DNA of 64,000 bases from Bacteroidales bacterium (GCA_025454795.1 JALONT010000003.1:1-64000), one strand, 5' to 3'; shown: positions 30,401 through 39,686, numbered from the stretch's first letter. Numbers and translations are program-made. The notes: generated by a model from the sequence alone, not told the origin.

Positions 30401-32240
30401 ATCCGGACGATCCATTGCTTAACGACCAGATAAAACTTGTGCTGTTAACAGCCGTTGTTGCATATGTCGTAGTTGTTGAGGAATTGGTAAGCTGGCAAGT
30501 GGGATCACTCCCTGCTGAAATTGTTATAGTTGTTGGAGTTCCTACTATCGGTGTTACTGTCACCGTTGCCGTTCCTGATATATTATTTGAGCATGTTCCC
30601 CCGGGTTGATAAGCTACGCTCACCAAAATATAAATAAATGCTCCGTCAGTAGTCGTAGGAGCTTGTACAATTGCATCTTGTCCGGCACCAACGTTTATGG
30701 CAGTCTGGTTTGCTCCATTTATGTTATAAGTAATTGTAACAGCAAATGCCTGGGGATTATGAAAAGTAATATGAGGAGGAGCGGCACCATGACATACAGT
30801 GGTTGTACCGGAAATGGTTGCTGTTGGTGTTGGGTATATAGTCACCGATTTTGTCTGTGGACCACTAAATCCACAATTATTTTGTGCCTGAACAGTTATA
30901 TTAAGAGGAGAAGCAGCTGCAGCAGAGAAATCAACAATGATACTGGTTGTTCCCTGTCCTGATTTAATAGTTGCCCCTGCTGGAACTGCCCATACATAAT
31001 TTGTTGAATTCGTAACTGCATCTATTGAATAACTCACACCTGACTGGCCCTGACAAACAGGGGAGCTTCCTGTGATAGTACCTGGTATGGCAGGGGCTGA
31101 AGGATAGACTGTAACCACTCTTGTAGCAGTTGTTGTTCCACACCCGGTTGCAGTTGCGGTAATAGTTGCCACTCCGGTAAACTGATCTCTCCAGCTCATT
31201 ACTCCTGTATTTGCATCAATTAGTCCTGCTTTACCTGGACTGGTTCCGCTGGGATCAACTGAATAAACAATTGAAGTACTATATAAAGCTGTTGCTGTAT
31301 AGGTTTCATTTTCTGGATTTTTGCAAAGGGTTGTTGCTCCTGCTGTAAAGACCGGATCCTCAGTTAATGGATTAACCGTTACTGTTGTAGATATGGTACC
31401 GGATGTGCCGCAACCGTTTGCTCTTACTCTGACGGTTGCTTCTCCTGTAAAAGAAGCATCCCATGTTACTGTTCCTGTTGTGCCGGAACCTGAAATACTA
31501 TTGCCTGTTCCTGTTATCGTCCATGTATAACTGGTTGCGCTGGTCGCTGTTGTTGTATAATTTGTTGTGCCCGATCCCTGACATATCGATGTGCTGCCAG
31601 ATGGAGATGAAGGGGTACCTACTGTTGGAGTTACAGTAACTGTTGTGGATACTGATGACGATGTACCACAACCGTTTGCTATTACGCTAACTGTTGCTTC
31701 TCCTGTAAAAGAAGCATCCCATGTTACTGTTCCTGTTGTGCCGGAACCTGAAATACTATTACCTGTTCCGGTGACCGTCCATGTATAACTGGTTGCGCTG
31801 GTCGCTGATGTTGTATAATCTGTTGTGCCCGATCCCTGACATACAAATGTGCTGCCAGACGGGGCGGAAGGGGTTCCTGCGGCCGGAGTAACAATTAAGA
31901 TTCCTGTTACAGAACAATTGTCACCAGCATCAGGACCAGATAAATCTACAGTATAATTAAAAGACCCTGCTTCAGACGGTATTCCGCTGATAGTTAAGGA
32001 AGTACCAGAAACTAAGGTGGCAGTCACTCCAGAAGGCAAACCATGAGGCTCTGCTGATGTTATTGAGGTAGCGTCTGTGGTCCATGTTATTGATGTTATG
32101 TCTACATTAATACATACTGTCTGATCATTTGAACCTGATGTCAGAGTTGTTGAACACTGCCCTGCCACCTTCGCAGAAAGCAGTGACAGAGTAAATATTA
32201 ATATAAGTACGTTTGTCTTCATCTTCAAAGTTTTTTCCAA
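27441..32240 (-). CDS. Large T9SS-secreted repeat protein (Ig/PKD-like repeats, T9SS type A C-terminal sorting domain)
   Basis: Signal peptide; C-terminal 'FSMYPNPAVEKLTIEFNN...IRIYDLQGVVLSTYKV...LREGIYLVRITCGG...KLIVSGN'; repeated 'CQGSGTT.YTT.ATSATSYTWT.TGTGNSISGSGTTGTVTWDASFTGEATV'. Confidence 0.88.
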   Translation of the reverse strand: MEKTLKMKTNVLILIFTLSLLSAKVAGQCSTTLTSGSNDQTVCINVDITSITWTTDATSITSAEPHGLPSGVTATLVSGTSLTISGIPSEAGSFNYTVDLSGPDAGDNCSVTGILIVTPAAGTPSAPSGSTFVCQGSGTTDYTTSATSATSYTWTVTGTGNSISGSGTTGTVTWDASFTGEATVSVIANGCGTSSSVSTTVTVTPTVGTPSSPSGSTSICQGSGTTNYTTTATSATSYTWTITGTGNSISGSGTTGTVTWDASFTGEATVRVRANGCGTSGTISTTVTVNPLTEDPVFTAGATTLCKNPENETYTATALYSTSIVYSVDPSGTSPGKAGLIDANTGVMSWRDQFTGVATITATATGCGTTTATRVVTVYPSAPAIPGTITGSSPVCQGQSGVSYSIDAVTNSTNYVWAVPAGATIKSGQGTTSIIVDFSAAAASPLNITVQAQNNCGFSGPQTKSVTIYPTPTATISGTTTVCHGAAPPHITFHNPQAFAVTITYNINGANQTAINVGAGQDAIVQAPTTTDGAFIYILVSVAYQPGGTCSNNISGTATVTVTPIVGTPTTITISAGSDPTCQLTNSSTTTTYATTAVNSTSFIWSLSNGSSGSINSAGVMTWANGFYGNVDIQVKATGCGTSAQVVRSVLINPLPDPSFSLNPFYNINGGAAVLVPVQSPGIFSGDGVSGSKLYPNIAGLGEHTINYYIKDANGCENDLNKKTIIQDAQGTFTGIPSLICYRDTTFFVTVTGLPDSITVNSFVNTKNSVIHTTGSTEVEYNVPAAGAGKDTLIFSYKLNNVDYQFSKSVNIDSLGKVEIYNLFPGDRICNNVSLIELNTSRPGGVFTGPVLENYLDPSKVLGDTSVTYKYTNKSTGCSTDTTVHFTIVKSPQVSFMPEDVCIVKLGTDSTYFMNTTNMDTTISYDPVQSWYWRFSELGAKPDSRKEPGFLYKSGGIHSVSLRATTVSGCTSKADSVFDIGIRPKADFYWTNDCYFPGEILKLYDATKDLNVISRTWNFDNGSLITPILNPEYPMPDTGFVNVKYIIETAYSNCADTVLKNIYLHPTKKLTRDDFYFENFEAGKGGWGIDNSDTTNIWQFGTPDKLMINKAASGSAAWFTSWDTLKQSNEHSSVVSQCFDFTNIQRPMIALKTFKRFDKKWNGAALQYKTDYNNTWNLVGTLDDGISWYNSTEINGKPGWQKTGWTKIGEPDKTWVDTRHELDSLRGKKNIKFRITYGSDGSTPENEGIAFDDVWIGERSRKVLLEHFTNTASKRGSKATKTVNEIINGREKDVINIQYHTNFPGDDPFFTYNPGDASARIFSYGLSRVPYSLIDGGYSQADYATLSDNITEPLDSNDLSRRSLMDTRFNISVLPKIAGEVLKINCTLTAVDEFNSDNLMLYLVVTEKKNSDHTGASGEKDFYNVFRKFIPDAGGIELVNNWTKGETYSIPEQTWIIEKIKQSSDIEVIAFIQNSQTKQVYQANSEALTTLKSANNNLVPPDEVKDGAEDTSKETATCFSMYPNPAVEKLTIEFNNNLASGADIRIYDLQGVVLSTYKVASGESVFTIENIRLREGIYLVRITCGGINPGFRKLIVSGN
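31381..31896. repeat. Two near-identical tandem copies of a 258-bp (86-aa) coding repeat
   Basis: actgttgta/gg at 31381 and 31639; gcttctcctgtaaaagaagcatcccatgttactgttcctgttgtgccggaacctgaaatacta at 31438 and 31696; period 258. Confidence 0.9.
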
Positions 32241-32269
32241 TATCTGCTAACTTCAAGTATGTTCAGGTA

Positions 32270-33499
32270 TTAAAACCTGATTTTAAAAAGACTGATCATT
32301 GTGTTGTTCTCAAAACTGTTTTTACCAACAGCTACAATTTCATCTGTCTCATCCGATATTACATCGTATGCAACCTGTATTCCGGTGGCACTGGTTATCA
32401 TTTCTTTACCCGAAACCTGCTTCCCTTCAGCATCTGTAACGAAAATAAGCATCTTTGCCGAAGTACCTGTTCCTGCCTGTCCAGCCAGAACAAATAAATC
32501 TGTACTGTACCTGCTTATTGCTCTCACAGCAAATGAGGATGCAGTTGAATAAGCTGAACTTACCTTGAATTTATATGTATAAATCGGGGAACTAAATATG
32601 TCTTCAGGAATTCTGGTAAGGTAAACCCGTTGATCAGATTCTTCATTTCCAACAATTCCTGCTATGAGATATCCATCATCAAGCACCTCTAAATCAGACG
32701 CATATTCGTAATCCGTTGTTCCCAGTATCTTGATCATCGTCGGCTCTCCATAGAGATTGGTCTTCAGAATAAATATATTAGTGAAATCCTGATATGGCCA
32801 TGAATTGTCAGTAGTTCCTGTAATTACATAACCTCCGTTTATATCATTCTTGATAGCAACTGCCTGATCATTCCCGGGCCAGCCATTTGCTATCGCACCC
32901 AGCGGCTCCAGATTATTATCAATCCTCAGCAGATAAATATCACTCTTCCCCGAAGCATTACCTATAGAATCAGCAATTCCTTCGCGGGCCTGATCGGTTG
33001 AACCCAGAATCATAAATCCTTCAGCTGTCTGAAGAATATCAATGCCATACTGATTGCCTGGTTCAGCATAGATCCTTTCTGAGGAACTCAACCCGTCTGC
33101 CGAGACTTTCACAATATAAATATCCTTTTGATTTGCAATAGCAGTATCCAATACATATCCTGTTGAAATAACCGATCCATCCTGCAATGCCAGTACTTTT
33201 GTTCCGACCGCAGCGTTATTACCAAAACTTCGTTTCCAGATGCGGTTCCCATTTTTGTCAGTTTTAATAACTGCCATCCTTTTCACCGAACTATCTGTTA
33301 TGATGTAATTCGCCTTATTCCTGGTTACTTCAGTAAACTGCCCTCCGATGTAATACCCGTTTTCAGTCATCGAGATACTATAGCCTATATCCTCAAGTGC
33401 ATCCCCATACAGCTTAAGTGTCGGAATGTTTTCAGTTGAATTCTTCTCACATGAGGTAAGAAATAACATTACTGCAATAAATATGTAAATTCTTCTCAT
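32270..33499 (-). CDS. Lipoprotein with beta-propeller-like repeats
   Basis: Lipobox 'VMLFLTSCEKNS'; repeated 'GYVITGTTDNS', 'GYLIAGIVGNEE', 'GFMILGSTDQ' blocks. Confidence 0.65.
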   Translation of the reverse strand: MRRIYIFIAVMLFLTSCEKNSTENIPTLKLYGDALEDIGYSISMTENGYYIGGQFTEVTRNKANYIITDSSVKRMAVIKTDKNGNRIWKRSFGNNAAVGTKVLALQDGSVISTGYVLDTAIANQKDIYIVKVSADGLSSSERIYAEPGNQYGIDILQTAEGFMILGSTDQAREGIADSIGNASGKSDIYLLRIDNNLEPLGAIANGWPGNDQAVAIKNDINGGYVITGTTDNSWPYQDFTNIFILKTNLYGEPTMIKILGTTDYEYASDLEVLDDGYLIAGIVGNEESDQRVYLTRIPEDIFSSPIYTYKFKVSSAYSTASSFAVRAISRYSTDLFVLAGQAGTGTSAKMLIFVTDAEGKQVSGKEMITSATGIQVAYDVISDETDEIVAVGKNSFENNTMISLFKIRF

Positions 33500-33508
33500 A
33501 TCTTCCGG

Positions 33509-34576
33509 TTACTTTTTTGAGGGTTTGTAAAATATCTGAGTGTAGCCGATAGTAAAGTTTATTGCATTCAGGTTAAATGCATCATCAGCATAATAGTAGT
33601 AGAATGCCAGTTCCTGCTCTTCCGGTGAGGTCCCTGCGTGAATTACCTGGTTATAGAATCCAAAACCTGATCGCAATTCAGAAAAGATATAACCGCCGGG
33701 AGTTTTGAACTTTATACCTGCTCCCGCCTGCGCAAACAAGTCGAGAGAAATCCTTGATGCTTCCCTGTTAATATCCGATCCTGTATGAGAAGTGCCATTA
33801 AGATCTGACGGTTTAAAATCGGCTGTGGCTATTGTTCCGAGCGATAATGCCGGTCCTGCTCCAAGCCTCGCATAAGGTGTAAACTTTCCAAAATTCCTGA
33901 AATTAAAGGTTGCACTCAACGGTATTTCAAGTCTGCTCTGATTTTCGATATATGAAGTAGTTCCAATCCCTAAGAAGTCCCTTTTATTTGTGAATGACAG
34001 TTGTGAATACCCAACTTCGATATTGGCTTCAATATTATTCCTTATCTCAAATTTAGCTTCTATTGAGCCATAAAAGTTCAGGAGACCTGAACTGTATTTA
34101 TTTGAGCTCTTTTCACTTGCAACGGACGCGGGGTCACTGTCTGTTAAAGTGAGGAAAGGGTAATTAGTTCCAAGATGGACAGAGATCTTAACCAGAGGCT
34201 CAACTTTAAAATTATTGAAAAGGAAAACAAAGCTTGAATGGTCAGTCGGACTAAGCTGATACTCAGGATTACTTCTGAGGAAGGCCAGCATGGCAGAATC
34301 GGCCTGTTCCAGCTTATCCTCAAAAAGATACGACTGAATAAGCAGCTTATAAGCAGAAAGTTGTTCCTCCCTGTTGAACCCTGATTTCATGCATTCGCGA
34401 AGCATGGAAGACACCTGTTCAACCTGTCCTTTGTCGAAGAGTAACTGTGACGCTTTCAGATTCTCTGCACAGGTACTTTTCTCCTGCGCTAAAACAATAA
34501 GCGGAAATGAGAGGATGAAAGCAGCCATCAGAAACTTTAAAACCATTAAATTTATATATCCGGATTTCATTTCCAT
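33509..34576 (-). CDS. Outer membrane beta-barrel protein with N-terminal TPR-like segment
   Basis: Signal peptide; 'KASQLLFDKGQVEQVSSMLRECMKSGFNREEQLSAYKLLIQSYLFEDKLEQADSAMLAFLRSNPEY' helical repeat, then porin-like strands 'GKFTPYARLGAGPALSLG'. Confidence 0.7.
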   Translation of the reverse strand: MEMKSGYINLMVLKFLMAAFILSFPLIVLAQEKSTCAENLKASQLLFDKGQVEQVSSMLRECMKSGFNREEQLSAYKLLIQSYLFEDKLEQADSAMLAFLRSNPEYQLSPTDHSSFVFLFNNFKVEPLVKISVHLGTNYPFLTLTDSDPASVASEKSSNKYSSGLLNFYGSIEAKFEIRNNIEANIEVGYSQLSFTNKRDFLGIGTTSYIENQSRLEIPLSATFNFRNFGKFTPYARLGAGPALSLGTIATADFKPSDLNGTSHTGSDINREASRISLDLFAQAGAGIKFKTPGGYIFSELRSGFGFYNQVIHAGTSPEEQELAFYYYYADDAFNLNAINFTIGYTQIFYKPSKK

Positions 34577-34584
34577 GATCCCTT

Positions 34585-37500
34585 CTATCTTACTAAATTA
34601 ACTTTAATATTATAACCCTGATCTATGCATGTCTTTTCAAGTGGGATATCCCTTCCCACATAGGTATTCCATTCGTCCTGAGTCATATTCCTCGTAACAA
34701 GTGTACATATATTGTTCACAAGGTTGTCAACATGGGCAGGACGGCTCACCAGGTTCCGGGTACCTTCATATGTCCCGGAGACGATTAATTGTCCATCGGG
34801 ACTGAACTGCATCACAAGTACGAAACCCTCATTATCGGAAAGGGTTATGGGGGGCTCGGTAAGATCAGTTATATCATTAATATTGAATATCTTAAGAGTC
34901 TTATCATTACTTGCGGTTGCCATTTGCCTCAGGACAGGATTAAACTGAATGTCGTTCACCTGTGCTGTATGTGCTTTGACTTCTGAAATCTTTCTGCGAG
35001 TAATGACGTCCCATAATTCAACATTCCCGTTTATATCGCCAATGGCAAGGATATTTTCTTCGGGTTTGAACCTTATCACCTTTATATTTTTACCTGTAGT
35101 TTCTATCCTGAAAACGGCAGAGCTGTTTTCTGGCTCCCAGAGAATTACATTCCCTGTATCACCCACTTTATTTATCCCTGCCAGGTATTTTCCGTTCGAC
35201 GATATATCAATAGATGTGATCTTCATTGAACCTGTTGTCATATCCTTACTGGTTCTTGTAGTAAGATCCCATTGGAGTACTTTTCCATCCAGTGATGCCG
35301 AATAGAGTGATTTACCATCGAAGGAGAATATTAGTGATTTGATATTGCCTTTATGACCAATAAGTTCATATTGCATTGTGTTCCCTTTCAGCGGTATCAT
35401 GCGTATTGAGGAATTAGCACTACCGCATGCCAGCCAGGAAGCATCCGGACTTACAGCGAGCACTTCAATAATTTCTGCTCCTGAATAGATAACCTGATAT
35501 GTCTGATCCTGACCTTCTGTCGACCACCTAAGTACCTGTCCGTCATCGCCGGAAGTATAGAATTCCTTCTTTCCGGGTACAAATGCAATACTTTTAATCT
35601 GACCACTATGTCCCTTGAAAACCTTATAGTCTGCATTTCCGTACTGGCGGGCAACATTATAAAGACCAGTATATATATCAGCGTCATTTTCAGCACCTTT
35701 ATTATTCCTATTGAAAAGATATGCCTGATATGCAAGCAGGGTTTGAAGATCTTTTTGCCCCTGGACCTGAAGTGATTTTACCGACATTGATTTCCCTATA
35801 GCAAGCATTCTGAGACGCAAGGCGTTGATTTTCTGTTCTGTGGCGATGGCTGCATTCTGGTCAGCCCTGGTACTTGCTCTTTTTGCAGAATCGGATTGAA
35901 TAAGGGCAATCTGTTCCTGTCGCTTTGCCTCCTCTGCGTTTATTTCAGCAAGTGTCTGTTGTCTCAAAGCATTTTCTCTCTGCCTCAATGCTTCAGCTTC
36001 ATTTTGTTTCGCTATTGATGCATTAAGGTCTGCCCGGACACTTGCCCGCTGGGCTGAGTCAGACTGCACTATTGCTATCTGCTCCTGCCTTTTTGCTTCA
36101 GCAGCATTTCTTTCGGCCAGTACAGTCTGCCTGTCGGCTGCAATTTTCTGAACAAAAGCAAAAAGCATGAAGCCTATTGATATGATTGCTGCTGTACCAA
36201 GTATAATAGTTACTATTTTGGCTCTTCGGATCTGTCGTTTCTGCAGACGGATCTTGCCCTCCTCCTCATCGAGAAAAGCACGTTCACTTGTCCTCAGATA
36301 CACCATGGCACGTTCAAAGGCAGGGTCATAACGCTGAGCCCACGTAAGCGTTGGCTTATGCTGATCGCGCCAGTTTATTGCAAGTTGAAGGTCAGGGGGT
36401 CTCCAGAGACTTGTTTTCCCTTGCTGGTACATAGCAGATGCTTCAGAAAGACGAAGGTACATTTGTACCGCGGTAGCCTCATCATCCACCCACTCCCTAA
36501 GTCGATCCCACAATCGCATCAGACTTTCATGGGACAAATCAATGATGGAATCTTCGTTCAGAGTAATATCCTGCCTGGGTGTTATAAAAGATTTCGAGGG
36601 GACCCTGAATTTTTCAACAACATTAGAAAGCTCTTCGCTCGTACACTGAACTACTGATTTGATTGTTGAAAAAGATGAAGGATGTCGGATTCCTTTGTTA
36701 TCAGTGCCTTTCTCAGTAATAGATTTGAACATTTTCTCACAGATCTCCTTGCCGCCCAGATCAAGCTCCTCATAAGCTTCATTGGCATGTCTCGACATTG
36801 CATCGCTCATGGTCCCAACCGCATCATAATCTGTAAAACTTAAAGGACGATCAGGCTCATCAAGCTCCTGCCAGTAGGTCCATGTCCTCATGAGAGCATG
36901 CTGCAGGACTGGCAGTTGATCGGTCCTTTCACCTATATCATCAAGAATTGTATCAACAAGTTTTGTTTCAATTGACGCTCCCGCATAATTCACAGGACCT
37001 TCAATAGCCTGTCTGTAGTTTTCCCTGTCCATATGAGGGACAAGATAGTTACTGTTATTTATTAATTGCGTAAATCCTTGATAATGTGCACATTCCCCTA
37101 TAAAGTCAGAACGCATGGTAATGATCGCAAGGACTCCTGAATCAGGCTGGCTGACTGCTTTAACAATTTTTTCAACAAACTCTGCAGCCTGTCTCCCGTT
37201 TGTTCCATCCTGGCTTAAAGCGCTGTATCTGAACAGCTCCTCGAACTGGTCAATGACCAGCAGAACTTTTCCATTGCCTTTTATTAAATGTTTCTTAAGG
37301 GCAGAAGTTATCCCGTCGGAATTCAGATGTATGTCTAAGAGAAGATTATCCATCCCGACTTTTTCCAGACCCGATTCAGCCATATAGTCGATTATGGATT
37401 TACCCAGGTTGCCCAGAGGATCATTTCCCGGTCTGAAAGTGATTATCCTCCATAGTGAAGAATCATCGTGTCCCAGGTCTCTAATTTCCGGAAGTACGCC

Positions 37501-37689
37501 GCAGTAAATAAGCGATGATTTTCCGCTTCCGGAAGCTCCTATAACTGTAATGAACCTGTTCCTGAGAAGTTTATCTAAAACTTCCTTGCTCTCCTTTTCA
37601 CGTCCGAAGAACAGATCGCTTTCTTCCGGTGCGAACGGTCTGAGCCCGGGAAAGGGATTGAAATTCCGGGTCTCTTTGTTTGATGCCAT
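34585..37689 (-). CDS. Membrane-anchored nSTAND1-type NTPase with C-terminal WD40 propeller
   Basis: 'FNPFPGLRPFAPEESDLFFGREKE', Walker A 'GASGSGKSS', Walker B 'VLLVIDQFEELF', 'MRSDFIGECAHY'; one TM 'IVTIILGTAAIISIGFMLFAFVQ'; coiled-coil duplication; about seven WD40 blades. Confidence 0.9.
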   Translation of the reverse strand: MASNKETRNFNPFPGLRPFAPEESDLFFGREKESKEVLDKLLRNRFITVIGASGSGKSSLIYCGVLPEIRDLGHDDSSLWRIITFRPGNDPLGNLGKSIIDYMAESGLEKVGMDNLLLDIHLNSDGITSALKKHLIKGNGKVLLVIDQFEELFRYSALSQDGTNGRQAAEFVEKIVKAVSQPDSGVLAIITMRSDFIGECAHYQGFTQLINNSNYLVPHMDRENYRQAIEGPVNYAGASIETKLVDTILDDIGERTDQLPVLQHALMRTWTYWQELDEPDRPLSFTDYDAVGTMSDAMSRHANEAYEELDLGGKEICEKMFKSITEKGTDNKGIRHPSSFSTIKSVVQCTSEELSNVVEKFRVPSKSFITPRQDITLNEDSIIDLSHESLMRLWDRLREWVDDEATAVQMYLRLSEASAMYQQGKTSLWRPPDLQLAINWRDQHKPTLTWAQRYDPAFERAMVYLRTSERAFLDEEEGKIRLQKRQIRRAKIVTIILGTAAIISIGFMLFAFVQKIAADRQTVLAERNAAEAKRQEQIAIVQSDSAQRASVRADLNASIAKQNEAEALRQRENALRQQTLAEINAEEAKRQEQIALIQSDSAKRASTRADQNAAIATEQKINALRLRMLAIGKSMSVKSLQVQGQKDLQTLLAYQAYLFNRNNKGAENDADIYTGLYNVARQYGNADYKVFKGHSGQIKSIAFVPGKKEFYTSGDDGQVLRWSTEGQDQTYQVIYSGAEIIEVLAVSPDASWLACGSANSSIRMIPLKGNTMQYELIGHKGNIKSLIFSFDGKSLYSASLDGKVLQWDLTTRTSKDMTTGSMKITSIDISSNGKYLAGINKVGDTGNVILWEPENSSAVFRIETTGKNIKVIRFKPEENILAIGDINGNVELWDVITRRKISEVKAHTAQVNDIQFNPVLRQMATASNDKTLKIFNINDITDLTEPPITLSDNEGFVLVMQFSPDGQLIVSGTYEGTRNLVSRPAHVDNLVNNICTLVTRNMTQDEWNTYVGRDIPLEKTCIDQGYNIKVNLVR
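35810..36135 (-). repeat. Internal about 57-aa coiled-coil duplication in the STAND protein
   Basis: 'AEAKRQEQIAIVQSDSAQRASVRADLNASIA' versus 'AEEAKRQEQIALIQSDSAKRASTRADQNAAIA'. Confidence 0.8.
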
Positions 37690-37710
37690 AGTTTAAAATA
37701 TATTGCTTTA

Positions 37711-39675
37711 CTAAATTTTAATACCTATTACAAGGATGTCATCAACCTGGTCATTGTTTCCTTTCCATTCCAAATGTCTGGTCTTCAGAGACTCCCTCTG
37801 AACTTCCACAGGCTGATCGTGAATCTCCAGCAGCAAATCTTCAAATCTTTTGAACATGAATTTCTTGTTCTCAGGTCCGCCAAACTGGTCAGCATAACCG
37901 TCTGAAAACAGGTAGAGGGTGTCTCCCCGGATAAGTTCAATTTCATTGTTGACAAACAACTGGGATTTGCTTCCTTCAAAAGCCCCGATCGGGAATTTGT
38001 CGCCTTTATATCTTATGAGCTCATTATTCCTTATAATGAAGAGAGGATTATTGGCGCCTGCAAATTCAACCTTCCCCTCTTCAAGATTGAAGACGCACAG
38101 TGCCATATCCATCCCGTCCTTGATTGAACCGTTACTGGTATTTTCGTTCAGCGTAGTGATAACCCCTTTATTGAGTTCATCGAGGATTACGCTTGCCGAC
38201 CTTGCTTTTTTAACTGTTACAGCCTGATTGAGCTGGTTAAAACCGACTATGGACATGAATGCTCCTGGGACCCCGTGACCTGTACAGTCAACAGCAGCCA
38301 CCATGAATAATTCTTCGGTTTCATGTACCCAGTAAAAGTCACCGCTGACTATATCTTTAGGAAGATACAGTATGAAGTAATTCTCCAGGTGATTACTAAT
38401 AAGATTGAATGACGGAAGTATGGCATTCTGTATCCGGCGCGCATAATATATGCTATCCATTATATGTTTCTTCTGCTCTTCAATCTCCTCTTTCTGTTTT
38501 TCAATTTTTAAGGTTCTCTCCTTAACCTTTTCCTCAAGCTCATAATAATAGCTTTCCAGTTGTGCTATCATCATATTGAATTTCTCCGAAAGCTTTGTGA
38601 TCTCATTATTGCCGGTAACATTCGCTCTCTCTCTCAGGTTCCCGTTTGTTATCCTGTCGACATTCTCAACCAGTTTTTTTATGGGGAGGGTAATTAAACG
38701 TGTCTTCCGGTAAATAAGATATGCCACAATGAGTATCGTAATGCCAAAGATCAGAATAAACCTTAAAGCCTCTTTCCTGAAAAGAGCTTTCTGAGCAGTA
38801 ACATCTGAGATTATCCTTACCACAGAACCCTCATAAAGATTGGAAGATGATCTTTCCATGTACATATACTGATACTGGTACCATAAGTCTCCGCTTTGCT
38901 CAATAACGGTTGTATCCCTGTTTTTAAAAGCTGCCAGCAGCAGTTCTTTGTGACCAGGAACTTCCTTCACATTCTTATTCATGGTGAAGGGTTCATCTGC
39001 CATAAGAAACAATTCAACATCAATAATACCTCTGGATTCATTCTTAATGTCAACTTTTGTCTGCTCTATTATATCAATAATCTCATCTGCTCTCTTTGAA
39101 TACACTCCCAGCTCAACTAAATATTTTCTGTCTTTCGTTGGCTGGTAGGTATATTTTTTAGGCCTTTTGGTTTTGGCCTCAATTGCAAACAGCTCGGTCA
39201 CAAAATCTTTTGTCCTGAAAACGTCAAGAAGGTAATTTTTAAACTTTTCACCCAGGCTATATAGGTTTACGCCAAAATCCTGCTGAAAAGTAGTATTAAC
39301 AACAACCCCGTCTCTCCGTATGATGTATATATCCTCGTTATCTTCATCCATTCCTATTTTATTTGCAATTTCCCTGAGGTCGAGTTTATCGATGTTGTCT
39401 GTGTTTAAAAAGTATTTGTCGACAAGAAGGTTACTAAGTGATTTCATCCTGCTTTCCATCTCCTCATCAATCAGCTTAAAGGTAATATCCTGGAATTTAA
39501 GGATCTTTTTGACTTCGTTCGACAGAAGTTGGTTCTTTTCATATGTACCTGTGGTAAGTATTGAACGGGTCCTCTGGAAATTAATCCCTGAAAAAACAAG
39601 AAGAGCAAGCAATGTTGGTATAACAATATTGAGAATTAGTTGCCTGAAAATAGTTGTCTCTCTGCTTTTTGCCAT
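37711..39675 (-). CDS. Membrane sensor HAMP-coiled-coil-SpoIIE/PP2C phosphatase
   Basis: N-terminal TM and extracytoplasmic region, second TM 'FILIFGITILIVAYLIYRKTRLITLPIKKLVENVDRITNGNLRERANV' HAMP, SpoIIE 'ARRIQNAILPS...PKDIVSGDFYWV...VAAVDCTGHGVPGAFMSIVG...LYLFSDGYADQFGG'. Confidence 0.92.
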   Translation of the reverse strand: MAKSRETTIFRQLILNIVIPTLLALLVFSGINFQRTRSILTTGTYEKNQLLSNEVKKILKFQDITFKLIDEEMESRMKSLSNLLVDKYFLNTDNIDKLDLREIANKIGMDEDNEDIYIIRRDGVVVNTTFQQDFGVNLYSLGEKFKNYLLDVFRTKDFVTELFAIEAKTKRPKKYTYQPTKDRKYLVELGVYSKRADEIIDIIEQTKVDIKNESRGIIDVELFLMADEPFTMNKNVKEVPGHKELLLAAFKNRDTTVIEQSGDLWYQYQYMYMERSSSNLYEGSVVRIISDVTAQKALFRKEALRFILIFGITILIVAYLIYRKTRLITLPIKKLVENVDRITNGNLRERANVTGNNEITKLSEKFNMMIAQLESYYYELEEKVKERTLKIEKQKEEIEEQKKHIMDSIYYARRIQNAILPSFNLISNHLENYFILYLPKDIVSGDFYWVHETEELFMVAAVDCTGHGVPGAFMSIVGFNQLNQAVTVKKARSASVILDELNKGVITTLNENTSNGSIKDGMDMALCVFNLEEGKVEFAGANNPLFIIRNNELIRYKGDKFPIGAFEGSKSQLFVNNEIELIRGDTLYLFSDGYADQFGGPENKKFMFKRFEDLLLEIHDQPVEVQRESLKTRHLEWKGNNDQVDDILVIGIKI

Positions 39676-39686
39676 TACTGATTATT

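Noticed and set aside
31321-31788. Two plus-strand ORFs with repeated 'VTVVD...PQPFALTLTVASPVKEASHVTVPVVPEPEILLPVPV' peptides
   Set aside because: Mirror (antisense) translation of the 258-bp coding repeat of the T9SS protein; the repetition is inherited from the sense strand
31381-31896. CRISPR-like or mobile direct repeats
   Set aside because: In-frame coding duplication of 86-aa Ig/PKD-like modules
34585-37689. Interpretation of the STAND NTPase as an Avs-type antiviral gene
   Set aside because: nSTAND1 plus WD40 with a TM helix sits in an envelope operon with OMP, lipoprotein and T9SS protein and no nuclease or other effector domain; defence remains possible but is not supported by the sequence
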